Shown: positions 45,160 to 55,289 of the stretch, one piece after another
Layout: each line of letters opens with the position of its first letter
Position numbering within the stretch: the stretch's first letter is position 1
NCBI RefSeq assembly: GCF_040183065.1
Contig: NC_091133.1
Span: 133,026,806-133,090,805, forward strand
Direction of reading: 5' to 3'
Length of the DNA stretch: 64,000 bases
From: Periplaneta americana
Taxonomy: Eukaryota; Arthropoda; Insecta; Blattodea; Blattidae
Program-made: the position numbers and the translations under genes
Notes under the pieces: generated by a model
What the model was told of the DNA's origin: nothing
The model's database searches: none
Seen by the model: the letters and a program-made list of their open reading frames with translations, nothing else

Positions 45160-45650
45160 GTAAACTGTGTATAGTTGTGTATTGTTTATATAGTTATTTG
45201 TGTGTGTGTGTGATTTTGATAGTTTGATTCCGTGTATAGTTGGTATAGTTCATGTATTTAGTTAGTATAATTTTTGTCTTCAATTGTATGGTTTTGTGTG
45301 TTTTAGTTTGGATAGTTTGATTCCGTGTATAGTTGGTATAGTTCATATATTTAGTTAGTATAATTTTTGTGTTCAATTGTATCGTTTTTGTGCGTTTAGT
45401 TTAGATAGTTTGTGTGTTTAGGCTGTACAATTTATGTGTGCAATTTGTATAGGTTTTTGTGTATTTAGTTTGTGTGTGAGTTAAGACTATGTATGTGTTC
45501 AGTTTGTGTAATTCTTTTTTTTTTAATCGTGTGTTTAGTGTGGATAGTTGTGTGTTCAGATTATAATTTATGTGTTTAGTTTTCATAGTTTTTTGTGGAT
45601 GTTTAGTTTGCATAGTTTTTTGTGGATATTTAGTTTGCATAATTTATATA
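45160..45650. repeat. TG-rich minisatellite (TGTGTTTAGTTTGTATAGTT-like units)
   Basis: Degenerate units of about 20 bp with TTTAGTTTG and ATAGTTTGTGTG are repeated many times. A section with the same units reappears at 46620-46700, so the array brackets the retroelement piece and host-like exon between them. Confidence 0.85.
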
Positions 45651-45651
45651 A

Positions 45652-46064
45652 ACGATGGTAAACGACCTGACGGCTTGACATTAATTCCTTGGTCCAAAGG
45701 TAAATCACTCATCTGGGATTTTACATGTGTAGATACATTAGCCCTTTCCCATTTAAAATCTTCTGTCAATTGTGCCGGATCTGCTGCTGAATCCGCTTAT
45801 CATGCTAAACGACGCAAATATGAACATTTAACATCAAATTACATCTTCGTCGCTTTTGCAGTTGAGACCTTTGGTCCGTGGTGTAGAGACGCTAAAGATC
45901 TACTCACCCAAATTGGTACACGCCTACTGTCCCGTACCGGCGATCCTAGATGTATCAATTTCCTTCGTCAACGCATTGGAATAGCGGTTCAGCGAGGGAA
46001 TGCTGCCTCCATCCTGGGATCATTTCCTAACTCTGTTTCGTTAGAAGAGATCTTTCTCATTTAA
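45652..46064 (+). pseudogene. Retroelement-derived C-terminal domain with nuclease-like motif
   Basis: About 135 residues, open to TAA at 46062, include KRPDGLTLIPWSKGKSLIWD, FTCVDTLA, AESAYHAKRRKYEHL, FVAFAVETFGPW and QRGNAASILGSFP. I recognise this module as the end of retrotransposon ORFs in many animals. A PD followed after about 15 residues by WD, then acidic residues, is compatible with a PD-(D/E)XK nuclease, but that is inference. Codons upstream of the module come from the minisatellite, so the true start is lost. Confidence 0.6.
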
Positions 46065-46184
46065 TGTGTAGCGTACCTGCTTGAGCACGGGTAGAAAGTT
46101 CACAAGAACAAAACTTCCACGAAGAAAGGAGAGAGGATGTCCGATCTTTAATGAAGCCATGGTCGAGAATATCCACAAGGCGAG

Positions 46185-46501
46185 GTGCTCCCCATCGGTT
46201 ACATGAAGATCAACTCTATGTCTGAGCTACGACGGCTGGCCGGCGTCAAGAGCATGGGCGATGCGGAATGCCCCACGCTGCTGGACATCGAGATCAGCAG
46301 CGAGCAGGACGACCCCAGGCAGCGCCCCAACTTCGGCGTCAAGTGCAAGATCTTCGAACTGGACGCTTGCCAAGGCATCGGAAAGGTGTGTCTGGTGTAC
46401 ATGGACAAGAGCGAGTGCGAATCCGATCTAAAACGAGAGGACCCCAAGATCTGGCTGCTGGACAGAAGTTTCGAGTGGCACTACCTGGCTGCAGAATACA
46501 C
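46185..46501 (+). CDS. TPGS2: TPGS2-like exon (tubulin polyglutamylase complex subunit 2), partial
   Basis: The product starts VLPIGYMKINSMSELRRLAG, continues with a PTLLDIE stretch and KIFELDACQGIGKVCLVYMD, and ends with PKIWLLDRSFEWHYLAAEYT. This order matches the central part of animal TPGS2, a non-catalytic subunit of the TTLL1 polyglutamylase complex that modifies tubulin at axonemes and in neurons. GC content and codon choice differ sharply from the AT-rich neighbourhood. An AG at 46183-46184 can serve as acceptor, though the pyrimidine tract is poor. In-frame upstream codons hit a stop at 46152. The frame stops at TAA (about 46506) unless spliced: ACAAC is followed by ATAAGC, where a GTAAGC donor is expected. 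It is either a functional exon with an AT-type or altered donor, or a decayed duplicate. Flanking exons are not in the window. Confidence 0.8.
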
Positions 46502-46503
46502 AA

Positions 46504-46760
46504 CATAAGCGAGACATTAACTTAATCCAGTAATTGTGAAAGAAACTTGGAGATTAATCTTCTGAAAGGTTTACATATAAAATTAATGTTTTGCTTGAAT
46601 ACACAATTACTTGAAATTATTTATGTATTTAATCTGTATAGTTTTTCGTGTTTAGTTGGTATAATTTGTTTATGTGTTTAGTTTGTAAGTATAGTGTAAG
46701 CTCTCTTGGACTGGCTCCCCAAGTGTAGTAGACCTTCAGCTCACCCCACACTCCTGTAGG
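46504..46760. other. Spacer with minisatellite remnant
   Basis: TTTAATCTGTATAGTTTTT and GTGTTTAGTTTGTAAGTATAG at 46620-46700 belong to the 45160-45650 minisatellite. The last 8 bases are the left TSD of the hAT element. Confidence 0.6.
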
Positions 46761-47470
46761 TAGAGTTGGGTCGATTCGTGAACGAATCGTTCATTCGAAC
46801 GACTAATAATAAAGAATCGTAAGAATCGATTCGTGGTATCAACGAATCGTCGTTCAAAAGAATCGTAACGAATCGTCGTTCAAAAGAATAGTAACGAATT
46901 GACATGGTATCGTAACCCACGATTCTATTTACTTGTTTGATGTAACCAGTCAGCGAACATATCCGAACCGTGCCGAATGCTCCCGAGCGAGAGTGAAATC
47001 AAAATACTGCATTTGTTAAGTGTGGAAAATAATGAACACCAACCTGAAATTTGAATAGTTAAATAGAGATGTAATGCAAAAAATGTACTTCGTAATAAGG
47101 TTCAGTTCATAAATTATAATTTAGAAACATTATCTTGGGTAATTCTGTAGATTAATGGAGGTCATGCTGAATGGTTCCAGCCAATGAGAAAGAGGCAATC
47201 CAATGTCTCGCCTCTTATGCCATCTATGCGAGAGATGTAGAACGTTTTTGTTCTACGCGTGGTTTGCAATGGAAAGTGTCCTGCGAGTCGTTCGTTGACG
47301 AATCGTTGGAATCGCAGATTAGGAAGAATCGTGAACTCGTTGACGATTCAAAAGAATAGTTGGAATCGCAGACTGAGAAGAATCGTGAACGAATCGTTAG
47401 AATCGATTCGTAATGTGTGATTGAATCGTTGGAATCGACTTCTGAAAAAGAATCGTGTTGCCCAACTCTA
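46761..47470. mobile_element. hAT-like element with GAATCGT subterminal arrays
   Basis: The element is flanked by a perfect 8-bp TSD, CCTGTAGG (46753-46760 and 47471-47478). Ends are TAGAGTTGGG and its complement. Within about 130 bp of the left end and 240 bp of the right end the motif GAATCGT or its complement occurs more than 20 times in total, like clustered transposase-binding sites of hAT elements. A 62-codon frame in the right half is a by-product. No transposase. Confidence 0.86.
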
Positions 47471-47478
47471 CCTGTAGG

Positions 47479-48597
47479 AGGCCGTTGCCCTTATGGGATT
47501 TCAGGCTTTTCGTATTTTCGTATATACAAATTATTATCAACTCAATATCAGCAGGAGAAGTAACGAGTTTCTGTGAAAATCCTCAAGCCACCCCGCAATC
47601 TAGTAAAAAAAAAAAACCCCTCTAATACGCACAATAATATTCCACTCTTACAGAGAAGCTATAAATTTTATTATGATATCTTGTAGGGCTGCTTGCAAAT
47701 GAGAATGAATTTCAAGTATCAGAGGTTCAGACCTGTCTTCGGACAGTTGACAAACGATAACAATCTGACAAAATTCACGTACAGTAGTTGAAGGGAAAAT
47801 CGCAAAACCCAGTCGTAGCAAAGCGATGGAAATGATTTGATGTTGAAAACAACAGTACTTTGTTGGAAATGGTATGTGTAAAAATGTGCGATGTAAGAGC
47901 AGTTTATGTTCCCTCTAAGAATTGTATACCCCTGGGTTACGATGACATATTTCTCATGTGGATGAACATCTTTTGAGCGATTTTTAACAAATCGCATCAA
48001 CAGTGCACCCTCTCTTGGAAGGGTGTGCAGCTGTATCCTCTTTGTTACCATGGGATGATACCTGGGAGACTTTTAACACAAAGAGTGACCTTGACTATTG
48101 GGTGAAATTTTATTTTTAACCCACAAAGCCTGCTAAATCGGAGTACCTTACTGTTTGATTCTATTACCAAACTCCCTGTGGATCCCCCTACAAAAGACAG
48201 CGCCAGCCGGCTGCGGGCCGCTCCACTCCCTGTCTCTGAAAATCGTAATTGGTGTTAAATTGTCCGGTAAATCCTTGCTGCTCCCTTCTCTTTTCTGACT
48301 CGAGTGAACAGCAAACAGTGAGGTAGAACGTGGAGGGGGTGTTGTCGTCAGTCTCCAAGGGATTGATGGGTTGTTGTGTGGTTTTCAACTTGAACTCTCT
48401 GGTCTGGTTTTGTGATCGCTTCGATAGCAGGTCTTGCGTCCCGCAAGAGACGGTTTTTATCAGGTACGATATCAGATTATTGGTATCCAGTTACTTTGTA
48501 GGCGTGAAAGAATTGTGTTGTATTACTGGCCTCTAATTTATGCAAGTAACTATTCCATGTTAAAATCTGATGGAATATTCCAACAAATTTTATTTTA
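47479..48597. other. Unassigned spacer
   Basis: Open frames at 47719-48051 (minus) and 48188-48388 (minus) have no recognisable motif. Confidence 0.4.
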
Positions 48598-48722
48598 CAT
48601 ATACATCTTGATTACACAACTTTTAATGCTGTATCACTTCGGAAATGACCGAAAATAGGTCGAAACATGTTACCAATATACGCTAATATTTAACACAGGA
48701 AAGTTCTTATCATACATATTCC
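48598..48722 (+). mobile_element. Penelope-like 3' end remnant
   Basis: It contains the conserved hairpin GACC-GAAAATA-GGTC then GAAACATGT (48646-48670) and the end sequence TTATCATACATATTCC seen at 12513. It is preceded by CATCTTGATTACACAACTTT, which is the reverse complement of sequence just outside the hairpin arm at 12514-12550. No ORF remains. Confidence 0.7.
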
Positions 48723-48727
48723 GAAAT

Positions 48728-49480
48728 TTTATTTATTTATTTAATACTTTACACTTGAGCTACATTAGGCATTGGAGCCCGAAAGAGCAGAATCTCGTGC
48801 TCGGGCGCAGTTCAGATCAGTTATACAAAATATATCACAAAATTAAGAGAGTTCATTGAGCACAATAACATTAATAAATGGTAAAATACAAACAGCATCT
48901 AATAATAGGGTCTACATACTTACTTACTTACTGACTTTTAAGGAACCCGGATCGAGGAGACGGCCTCCAGATATGGAGGGTAGCTGTGAATATATTGAAT
49001 AAGCAGTCGCGGACAGCCGATGAGGGGTCGTCCTCCAGCTTGGGGGTTGGGCGAAGGGCTAACAACCCATCACCGTAAAAAACAGCTTGTTACGAATCCT
49101 TCAAATAAGCCTCGGATTAATCTTGCTCAGGATAGGGACCTATAGCGGGCTTATGTGAAGGCGGCAATGAACCTCCGGGTTCCTTAAAAATAGGGTCTAT
49201 ATACAAATAGAAAATACAAAAGTACATAAATATTAGAGTATCAATTTTTAACTCAATTAGCTTAAACAATTAAATAATTAATCTGATTTGTTTCTTAAAT
49301 CTATGTGTGTTAAGTGTACTTAGCTGAGGGTAAGCTCTAATTAATTCATTATATATTTTGGGTCCAAAAATTCTGAAGATAATATTTGCGTTTAGTAGCC
49401 TATTGCATGTTTTACGTCCATTTTCTGTTGTGTGCTCTGAAGTTTTGGAGTTCTCCCGTTTCCCCTTTCAGCGTTCACTA
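48728..49480 (-). mobile_element. CR1-like LINE 3' end with type II stem-loop, carrying an RTE-A foldback
   Basis: Minus strand: IFRIFGPKIYNELIRAYPQL and LNTHRFKKQIR match the region of the ORF at 59015-59524, then stops. The 3' UTR ends in stem GCCCGA/TCGGGC (48777-48806) and an AAAT tail at 48728-48743. The RTE-A derivative at 48920-49188 is inserted in the 3' UTR with its own TSD. Confidence 0.78.
48920..49188 (+). mobile_element. RTE-A copy 7, miniature inverted-end derivative
   Basis: The unit is flanked by a 16-bp TSD, AATAGGGTCTAYATAC (48904-48919 and 49189-49204, one difference). It begins with the RTE-A 3' terminus in reverse (TTAC repeats then TTTTAAGGAACCCGG), continues with about 155 bp of RTE-A 5' leader, and jumps to the last 80 bp of the plus-strand 3' end, ACCTCCGGGTTCCTTAAAA. 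The ends are thus inverted repeats of about 20 bp, and all coding sequence is gone. Confidence 0.85.
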
Positions 49481-49787
49481 ATTACCAAGCACTGAATTCT
49501 TAGGTTCGAACCTATTCTGTTGCTATCTCGTTACTCTTGAAATGTCATTTTTCTTTTCCGTTTCATATACCAACGAATAACATAATTAAATTTTATAGGA
49601 CCTAAAAATACCTAAATCGTAGGTTAGGAACTAAAATGACCTATTTTGCTTGTCACAACCTAAAAGCTCATAATTTGTCGTATTTAACCTATATATCTGT
49701 ATTTGATTTATTTTAAAGTGACTGTGGAACTCGCTGAAATAGCTTAACAATCTGATTGGCTATGTATTGTATATTTTTAGTAGAGCC
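49481..49787. other. Spacer with ACCTAAAA motifs
   Basis: 49588-49700 has repeated ACCTAAA/AACCTA strings like the segment at 28660-29460, perhaps a remnant of the same element. Confidence 0.4.
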
Positions 49788-50170
49788 ATCGATGTAGCTC
49801 AGTCGGCAGATTCGCTGGGCTGCTGATCCGGAGCTGCGTTCGGGCATGGGTTGGATCCTCCTTTGGTCTCTTTGAATGGTTTCTTCCGAGGATTTCCCCA
49901 GCCGTGGGACTGAAGCCGGATGGTCTATGGCGAGTCCTCAGCATCACTGCACTTCATCCCTTGTTGGGTTTTTTCCGTGGTTTTCCCCAACCAAAAGGCA
50001 AATGTCGGGTAATCTTTTGACGAATCCTCGGACCTCATCTCATTTCACTACATCTCGCCAAAATATTGTAAAAAGTTGCAGAAAATTGTAGAAAATTACT
50101 AAATTGTAAAACTGTAAAAATTGTAAAATATTGTAAAAATTTTAAAAAATTGTAATTGTAATATTGTAAA
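49788..50170 (+). mobile_element. tRNA-derived SINE, with TTGTAAAA tail
   Basis: Box A TAGCTCAGTCGGC (49796-49808) is followed by a GGGTTGGATCC box B-like string near 49849. The body has GGTTTTCCCCAACCAAAAGG and ends TCTCGCCAAAATATTG, then TTGTAAAA-like tail repeats. The body duplicates part of itself (two GTGG/CCCCA segments). Related to 16058. Confidence 0.75.
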
Positions 50171-51216
50171 ATGTTGACTTGTTCCACATCTTAAAGCTTC
50201 ATTGCTCATGTAAGATCTATGGAATATAATAAATGAATGAATTAATTAATTAATTAATTAATGAAACCAGCAGATCGGTGAAGTTGTTTGAGCTATGCCA
50301 CACTATGGTTTTATTTAGACTATCCAAATTTGGAGAGAATCTGATAATGTCTGTTGAAGCGCACTTCCACTTATTTGGGTACGAGAATAAAAAAAAAATG
50401 TGCGAATATGAAGTGAAAAAACCCACTTGAAATTCATGAAGTTCCTTTACATAGTGTAAGTTGCTGAACCTTCTTTGAGCAGCGATGATTAAGTAATTGA
50501 ATCGGAAGACGCAAAAAGTGGCATGTGATATTTTTTCCCATTTTCACTTTTTACGGGATTTACGTTCTACAGAGATAGATACACAACTCTATGAAAAAAG
50601 TGGCACATATCACCTTTATGCAAAGTATGCATAATGTTGGTAACTTGTGATCAGCTGATGTAGGCAGTCTGGTTTGTATGTTATGTTGCATGAATTCAAA
50701 ACCATCACATAGTATTACCCTACTCATAGGTATTCGTTTTTGCCCTACGATTGGGATTTTGGCCAAATAAAACGACTTGTTAGGCGAGCTGATCATAAAT
50801 AACGGTTGAACAGTATGGAGAACTAATGCTGAAATCATCAACATCTAGCAGGTTTGCTGTAACATACCTGAATTCTAAAAATAACCTGTAACTTTAAGTC
50901 TTGGTGGGAAACAGAAGTGAGTTTTCTGGAAGACGTGTTCCAAAAAGTGTAAAAGAATGTTTTCAAATGAATACATTTAAACATCCCTTTTGACAAGAAT
51001 GTGAAGGAAGAGGTGACAGCAAGGCCTTTCACTGATGAACTCGAAAAGTATACATTCACGTTCAACGCTCAAGTCATCAGTCTTCCAACTGAACATGCAT
51101 GCAATTGAAATGATTTCAATTCATGAGAAAAATGATCGTGATGGATATGAACTTCATAGTGAGCTTTTACAATGGTCTCAGACATCAAAAGGGAGAGAAC
51201 AACATTCTGACATATT
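50171..51216. other. Unassigned spacer
   Basis: A frame at 51035-51298 and minus-strand frames at 50560-51065 are unrecognised. A diverged transposase remnant is possible but not supportable. (TTAA)n occurs near 50247. Confidence 0.4.
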
Positions 51217-51800
51217 GTATTGTATTGTATTTATTAACATTCCGTGCTATTCATACATTGCTTCACAGCTAGAATATGGAACAAGTCAAAAAACTTAATA
51301 CTATTATAAAGCCTTAATTTATAGTCACAGTCTAGATGAAATATTATACAGATGAGATTTACAATATAGTCTACTAGTACAACACAAAGTTTATTATCAA
51401 TTTCATGAAGTGTTATTGAATGTCATGAATTCACCTACAGAATAGAAGACGTGAGAAATTAGGTACTTCTTTAATTTGGCCCTAAATAGTTTTATGTTTT
51501 GAGTTTAATTTTTTATATCGACAGGGAGGCTATTACAAATTTTTACTGCCATATAACGCACTTCTTTTTGATAGCATGATAGACTTGCCGATGGAGTATG
51601 AAAGTAATTTTTTTGACGTGTATTTATGCTATGAACTGTTGAATTAGTTACACGATTACATAAGAGGAAGATTATTAATGAAAATATATACTGACAAACC
51701 ATGGGCATTATTTGTAGTTTTTTTAAAATAGTCCTACAAGATTCCCTATATTTGGCACCTACTATTATTCTAATTACTCTTTTTTGTAATAGGAATATAC
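51217..51800 (-). mobile_element. CR1/Jockey-like LINE 3' end with (AATAC)n tail
   Basis: Same family as 29473-30119. The minus-strand frame keeps FLLCNRVTNSTVHSINTRQK and LSCYQKEVRYMAVKICNSLP, then breaks. The tail GTATT repeats are at 51218-51236. It is 5'-truncated near 51800. Confidence 0.85.
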
Positions 51801-52438
51801 TATACTATTATTCCAAAACTCATTACCGAGTGAAAGTATGCAAAGTATATTGCAAGTGACAGTGAGTGAAGAAGAAGAACAAGAAGAAGAACAAGAAGAA
51901 GAAGAAGAAAACCCTAAGAACATAGTAAGAAAATCATGTATATCTAAATATAACTGTAACGTACTCTAATGTTTATATTTTAATAGAGAAATGGTACTCA
52001 GTTATAATTTATGACGAAAAAGATGTCTAACCGATCCTCAGGAAGGCCATAATTTGCAAGAAGGTAACATGTGAATCATAAACATTTATTTTTTACTTCC
52101 TACTCCAAGAACACACAGATTTGAAACTTTGTAAAATCAAAATATGAAGACTGATATATGTAATATAATTTTTATATATGTAAAGAACATGATTTGCAGG
52201 AATTAGAAAGTTTTTATTGTCTCCTGTAGTAAAATTTTTTTTGTCACATGTCACTTTTTTACATCTTCTGATCCAATTGTTGGCAGAATAAAGTTTCACT
52301 ATTGCTGCTTGCTGTTTGCACCCAACCTTTCCTATGTAACACCTCTAAATTTCGCAATGGTTGATCTTTATATTGACTTGAAAACAAAATTTAAAAAAAA
52401 ATAAATTAGTGCACACGAAGTTTTAAATTGGTTAGTAA
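51801..52438. other. Spacer with (GAA)n
   Basis: An imperfect GAA/GAACAA run lies at 51865-51908. Nothing else seen. Confidence 0.45.
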
Positions 52439-52465
52439 TAGAGCCCGGATTTCCATCCAAATACA

Positions 52466-52516
<51 letters not shown>
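52466..52516. repeat. (TA)n microsatellite
   Basis: A TA run of about 50 bp inside the TIR element. Confidence 0.97.
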
Positions 52517-52520
<4 letters not shown>

Positions 52521-52968
52521 GAACTGGTAATGGAAATTACGGGAAAACGGCTGAACGGATTTTAATAAATGGCCCATCATTTTGAAGCTTGGAACCCAAA
52601 GTTTTTCGGAAAATTAGTAGTTTTCAGTGAAATGTAAATTTTCCTTCATAATTTTTTTCCAAAATCCATCTGTCGTCAGTTTTGAGAACTAGCTAATTGC
52701 GTTGTTTCAAAATAAAAGAAAATGTAATAGTGTAGAACTCAATTTCATAGTGTATATTTTTATTTATTTTTTTTCGCTTAATTGCGTATGTTTTGTCATA
52801 TGACAGTGCATAAATGCATGCAGGTATTAAAATTTGGTAATTTCATAGAAGACGGGCACTTGGTTGACTGTAATAAGTATTACTAACTTTTTTATTTCAG
52901 AGTTAAATGTTAGTGATCTTTCAGTGACTTTTACATGTTAGTTCTAGGTTTTTTATACTAGGTGTCGC

Positions 52969-53275
52969 CGTGATTTTCTTTTAATTTGATTGGTTGTAGT
53001 TGTCATTTGTTCTAGAATTTTCGTTAATTTTGAATGGATAATGACGTTATCAGTTGTTCTTGGTTGTTTGACGTGAGTGGTGTTATGTCGTGTCTGGAGG
53101 GTAAAGCTATTGAAAATTTGTCATTTTATGATTTTTTTCCGATTTGATTGGTCATAGAATTTTCATTAATTTTGAATGAATAATGACGTTGTCAGTTGTT
53201 CTTGGTTGTTTGACGTGAGTGGAGTTATATTGTGTCTGATGGCTAAAGCTATTTTATGATATTTGTGAAAGATGT
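52969..53275. repeat. Tandem duplication, two units of about 150 bp
   Basis: Both units carry TTTTGAATGRATAATGACGT and GTTCTTGGTTGTTTGACGTG. The second has a deletion near its start and scattered changes. Confidence 0.85.
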
Positions 53276-53746
53276 GTGAACTTACAACAAAGTATTAAAT
53301 TTTGTGTCGATATTGGTTTAGTTCTTTAGCTAGTGAATAAGAATTGTGTTGGATGTTGAGGAGAAAACTGTTTTTTTTTCTTGTGGTTTAAAGGAACTAT
53401 TTACCGAATTGTCTGTATAGGCCTAAGTTAAGGCGTAATAAGTGTTCGAAGAGAATTTCATTTTGTGTAAATACATGGTTTATTTATGCGAAGTTGACTA
53501 TATGACAGTTGCCTGCATGGTTTGTTTAAATTTGTATCATATACTGGAAGTAAAGTGGTTGTCGTTGAAGACGTCAATGAGAATTGAATTTTATTTGATA
53601 AGGTGATAAATTATTATGTTTTGCTTTGTTTTTTAATGATTTTTAGGGGTAAAGTGCGAACGAAAACTGCCAGAAAAGTACCGCCAATTATGAAGTTCGA
53701 ATGCCACCAAACGCCAAAACAATCAAAGGTGAAAAATTAAATATAT

Positions 53747-54474
53747 TGTAAATTTATTTCAAATCAACAACAATGTAATTTATTGTCACAACAATAACTC
53801 TTCACTTTCTACACAGTAACACAGCGTTCGTTAGTGCACTCCACTGACGACAATGACAATTTACTTGGACTATTACGAACAACAATGAACTATTAATCTT
53901 AACTAATATTTACAAAGCACTATTTACAAATCAGAACTGTTAGTTCTCAGTTCACAGTTCTTCTAGCTCAGTCACTCGGGTTCACAGTATCTCGAACCAC
54001 AGACCTTCAGAGACAGTTTACTATACTCGAACTCAGGTCCCTCCAACTGCGGTCCATTGCACTCGAACTCAGGCCTTCGGATGCTGACACAGTTGCGGGC
54101 GCACACTCGAGTCGAACTCCGGCACACAAGACTGGCTTGCTTGCTCTGGCTTACTGACTGAATAAACTGAAACTAATCATGAATCACACACACACTGTCC
54201 GAGTTCCCTCGCGCTTCTTCTTTTATAACCACAGCGACGTAGCCTAGAAAGTTCGAATTCCCGATTTTTCCACTTCGACGGACTTCTCGAAGAGTCGGGA
54301 GGGTCCGTCCCCCCTTCACTCCGCACGAGCAGCAGCTGCACGCGCACTCTCCCCTCGTCGCGTTGACGTAATACACCCCCTCTGCCCTTCAGCATGCAGA
54401 TGCTCAACGTACCAGCGTTTCGTCTGCCGCGCGCCCTGTCGGACGCGTGTTCAAACCCCGTTGCAGCTGTCACA
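53747..54474 (-). mobile_element. Solo LTR B, minus strand
   Basis: The 728-bp unit has TGTGACAGC at its 5' end (54474) and TACA at its 3' end (53747). A perfect 4-bp TSD, ATAT, lies at 53743-53746 and 54475-54478. It is homologous to LTR A, including the TATAAAAG box at 54220-54227 and the AACAGT-rich 3' half. Minus-strand open frames at 54173-54473 lie within the U3/R segment and are not considered genes. No internal gag-pol region adjoins it. Confidence 0.88.
54220..54227 (-). promoter_or_regulatory. LTR core promoter TATA box
   Basis: TATAAAAG on the minus strand, at the same place in the LTR as 8965-8972. Confidence 0.7.
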
Positions 54475-54682
54475 ATATTTTAATTTCTTTTTGGAGGGCT
54501 TGTTCTTCTTTTAAAATATGAATATATATTTGATTTTCCATCTTTTATTTTGTGATGTTTGATGACGTTTGAACTTCATAGTTGGCAGAATGTTTTTGGT
54601 AGTTTTCTTCAGCCGTGTTGGATTTTGCCCGTTTTCTAGGAAATTGCCTAAAATTTGATAGTGCATGGAAACCCGGGCTCTA

Positions 54683-55126
54683 GTGATTAATTAATCGTCA
54701 GCCTGTATTTCACATCCCAGTTACTTTTTCCATGGCTGCTGCTGAGCCGTTATTTGTCCATCTACAACCATTCTCTGAAAGTCATTTCTCTTATTCGCCC
54801 TTGTTTCTCAAGAACTCTATTCAGTGAAGATTTTATCACATAACTCTCTGTGCGTAATGTTCATGTAATCTCTAACAACCAGCCAACTACGTGCATATTA
54901 AGGGATCGTAGAATCAGATTAAACAAATAACAAGACCACATGAAATCTCGCAATGTCTAAATGTCTCATGTGCGCTACTTGACTTCTCAATGTCAGGCGC
55001 GAAGACGAATGACTTGCTAATCTGATCGATAAAGCCACAGCGAGCACAAGTACAGGGAAACGCTCTGGTTATCGTCTACTTGGCTGTGGAAAACAACTGC
55101 AATAAAATAAAACCCCCGCTATCACC
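54683..55126. other. Unassigned spacer
   Basis: No repeat recognised. It contains the 5' flank of the tRNA gene. Confidence 0.45.
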
Positions 55127-55198
55127 GACCTCGTGGCGCAACGGTAGCGCGTCTGACTCCAGATCAGAAGGTTGCGTGTTCAAATCACGTCGGGGTCA
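55127..55198 (+). tRNA. tRNA-Trp (anticodon CCA)
   Basis: The 72-nt sequence folds into a full cloverleaf. The acceptor GACCTCG pairs with CGGGGTC (one T-G wobble). The D arm has GCGC/GCGC around AACGGTA. The anticodon arm TCTGA-CTCCAGA-TCAGA has CCA at the anticodon position, and the T arm GCGTG/CACGT encloses TTCAAAT. Box A is TGGCGCAACGG and box B GTTCAAATCA. There is no intron and no encoded CCA. A T4 pol III terminator follows at 55211-55214. Unlike the SINE heads here it is intact and has no SINE body, so it is likely a working host gene. Confidence 0.95.
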
Positions 55199-55289
55199 AA
55201 CTGGTTTAACTTTTGTTACGTAAAACTGATAACACTATTCCACTCTAACATCTATCTTGTTGACGTCGCAAGGAAAGCTTTTAATAGGA

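Larger units (their letters stand above)
52439..54682. mobile_element. TIR element of unknown class containing solo LTR B
   Basis: The left end TAGAGCCCGGATTTCCATCC and the complement of the right end TAGAGCCCGGGTTTCCATGC match at 18 of 20 positions. Subtracting the LTR, the element is about 1.5 kb. It contains a long TA run (52466-52516), a tandem duplication of about 150 bp (52969-53120 and 53130-53275) and no transposase. The TSD could not be settled: GTAA versus GTGA. Confidence 0.6.

Noticed and set aside
54173..54473. Minus-strand frames of 67 and 98 codons as genes
   Set aside because: They lie within the promoter part of solo LTR B and are not conserved as frames in LTR A.
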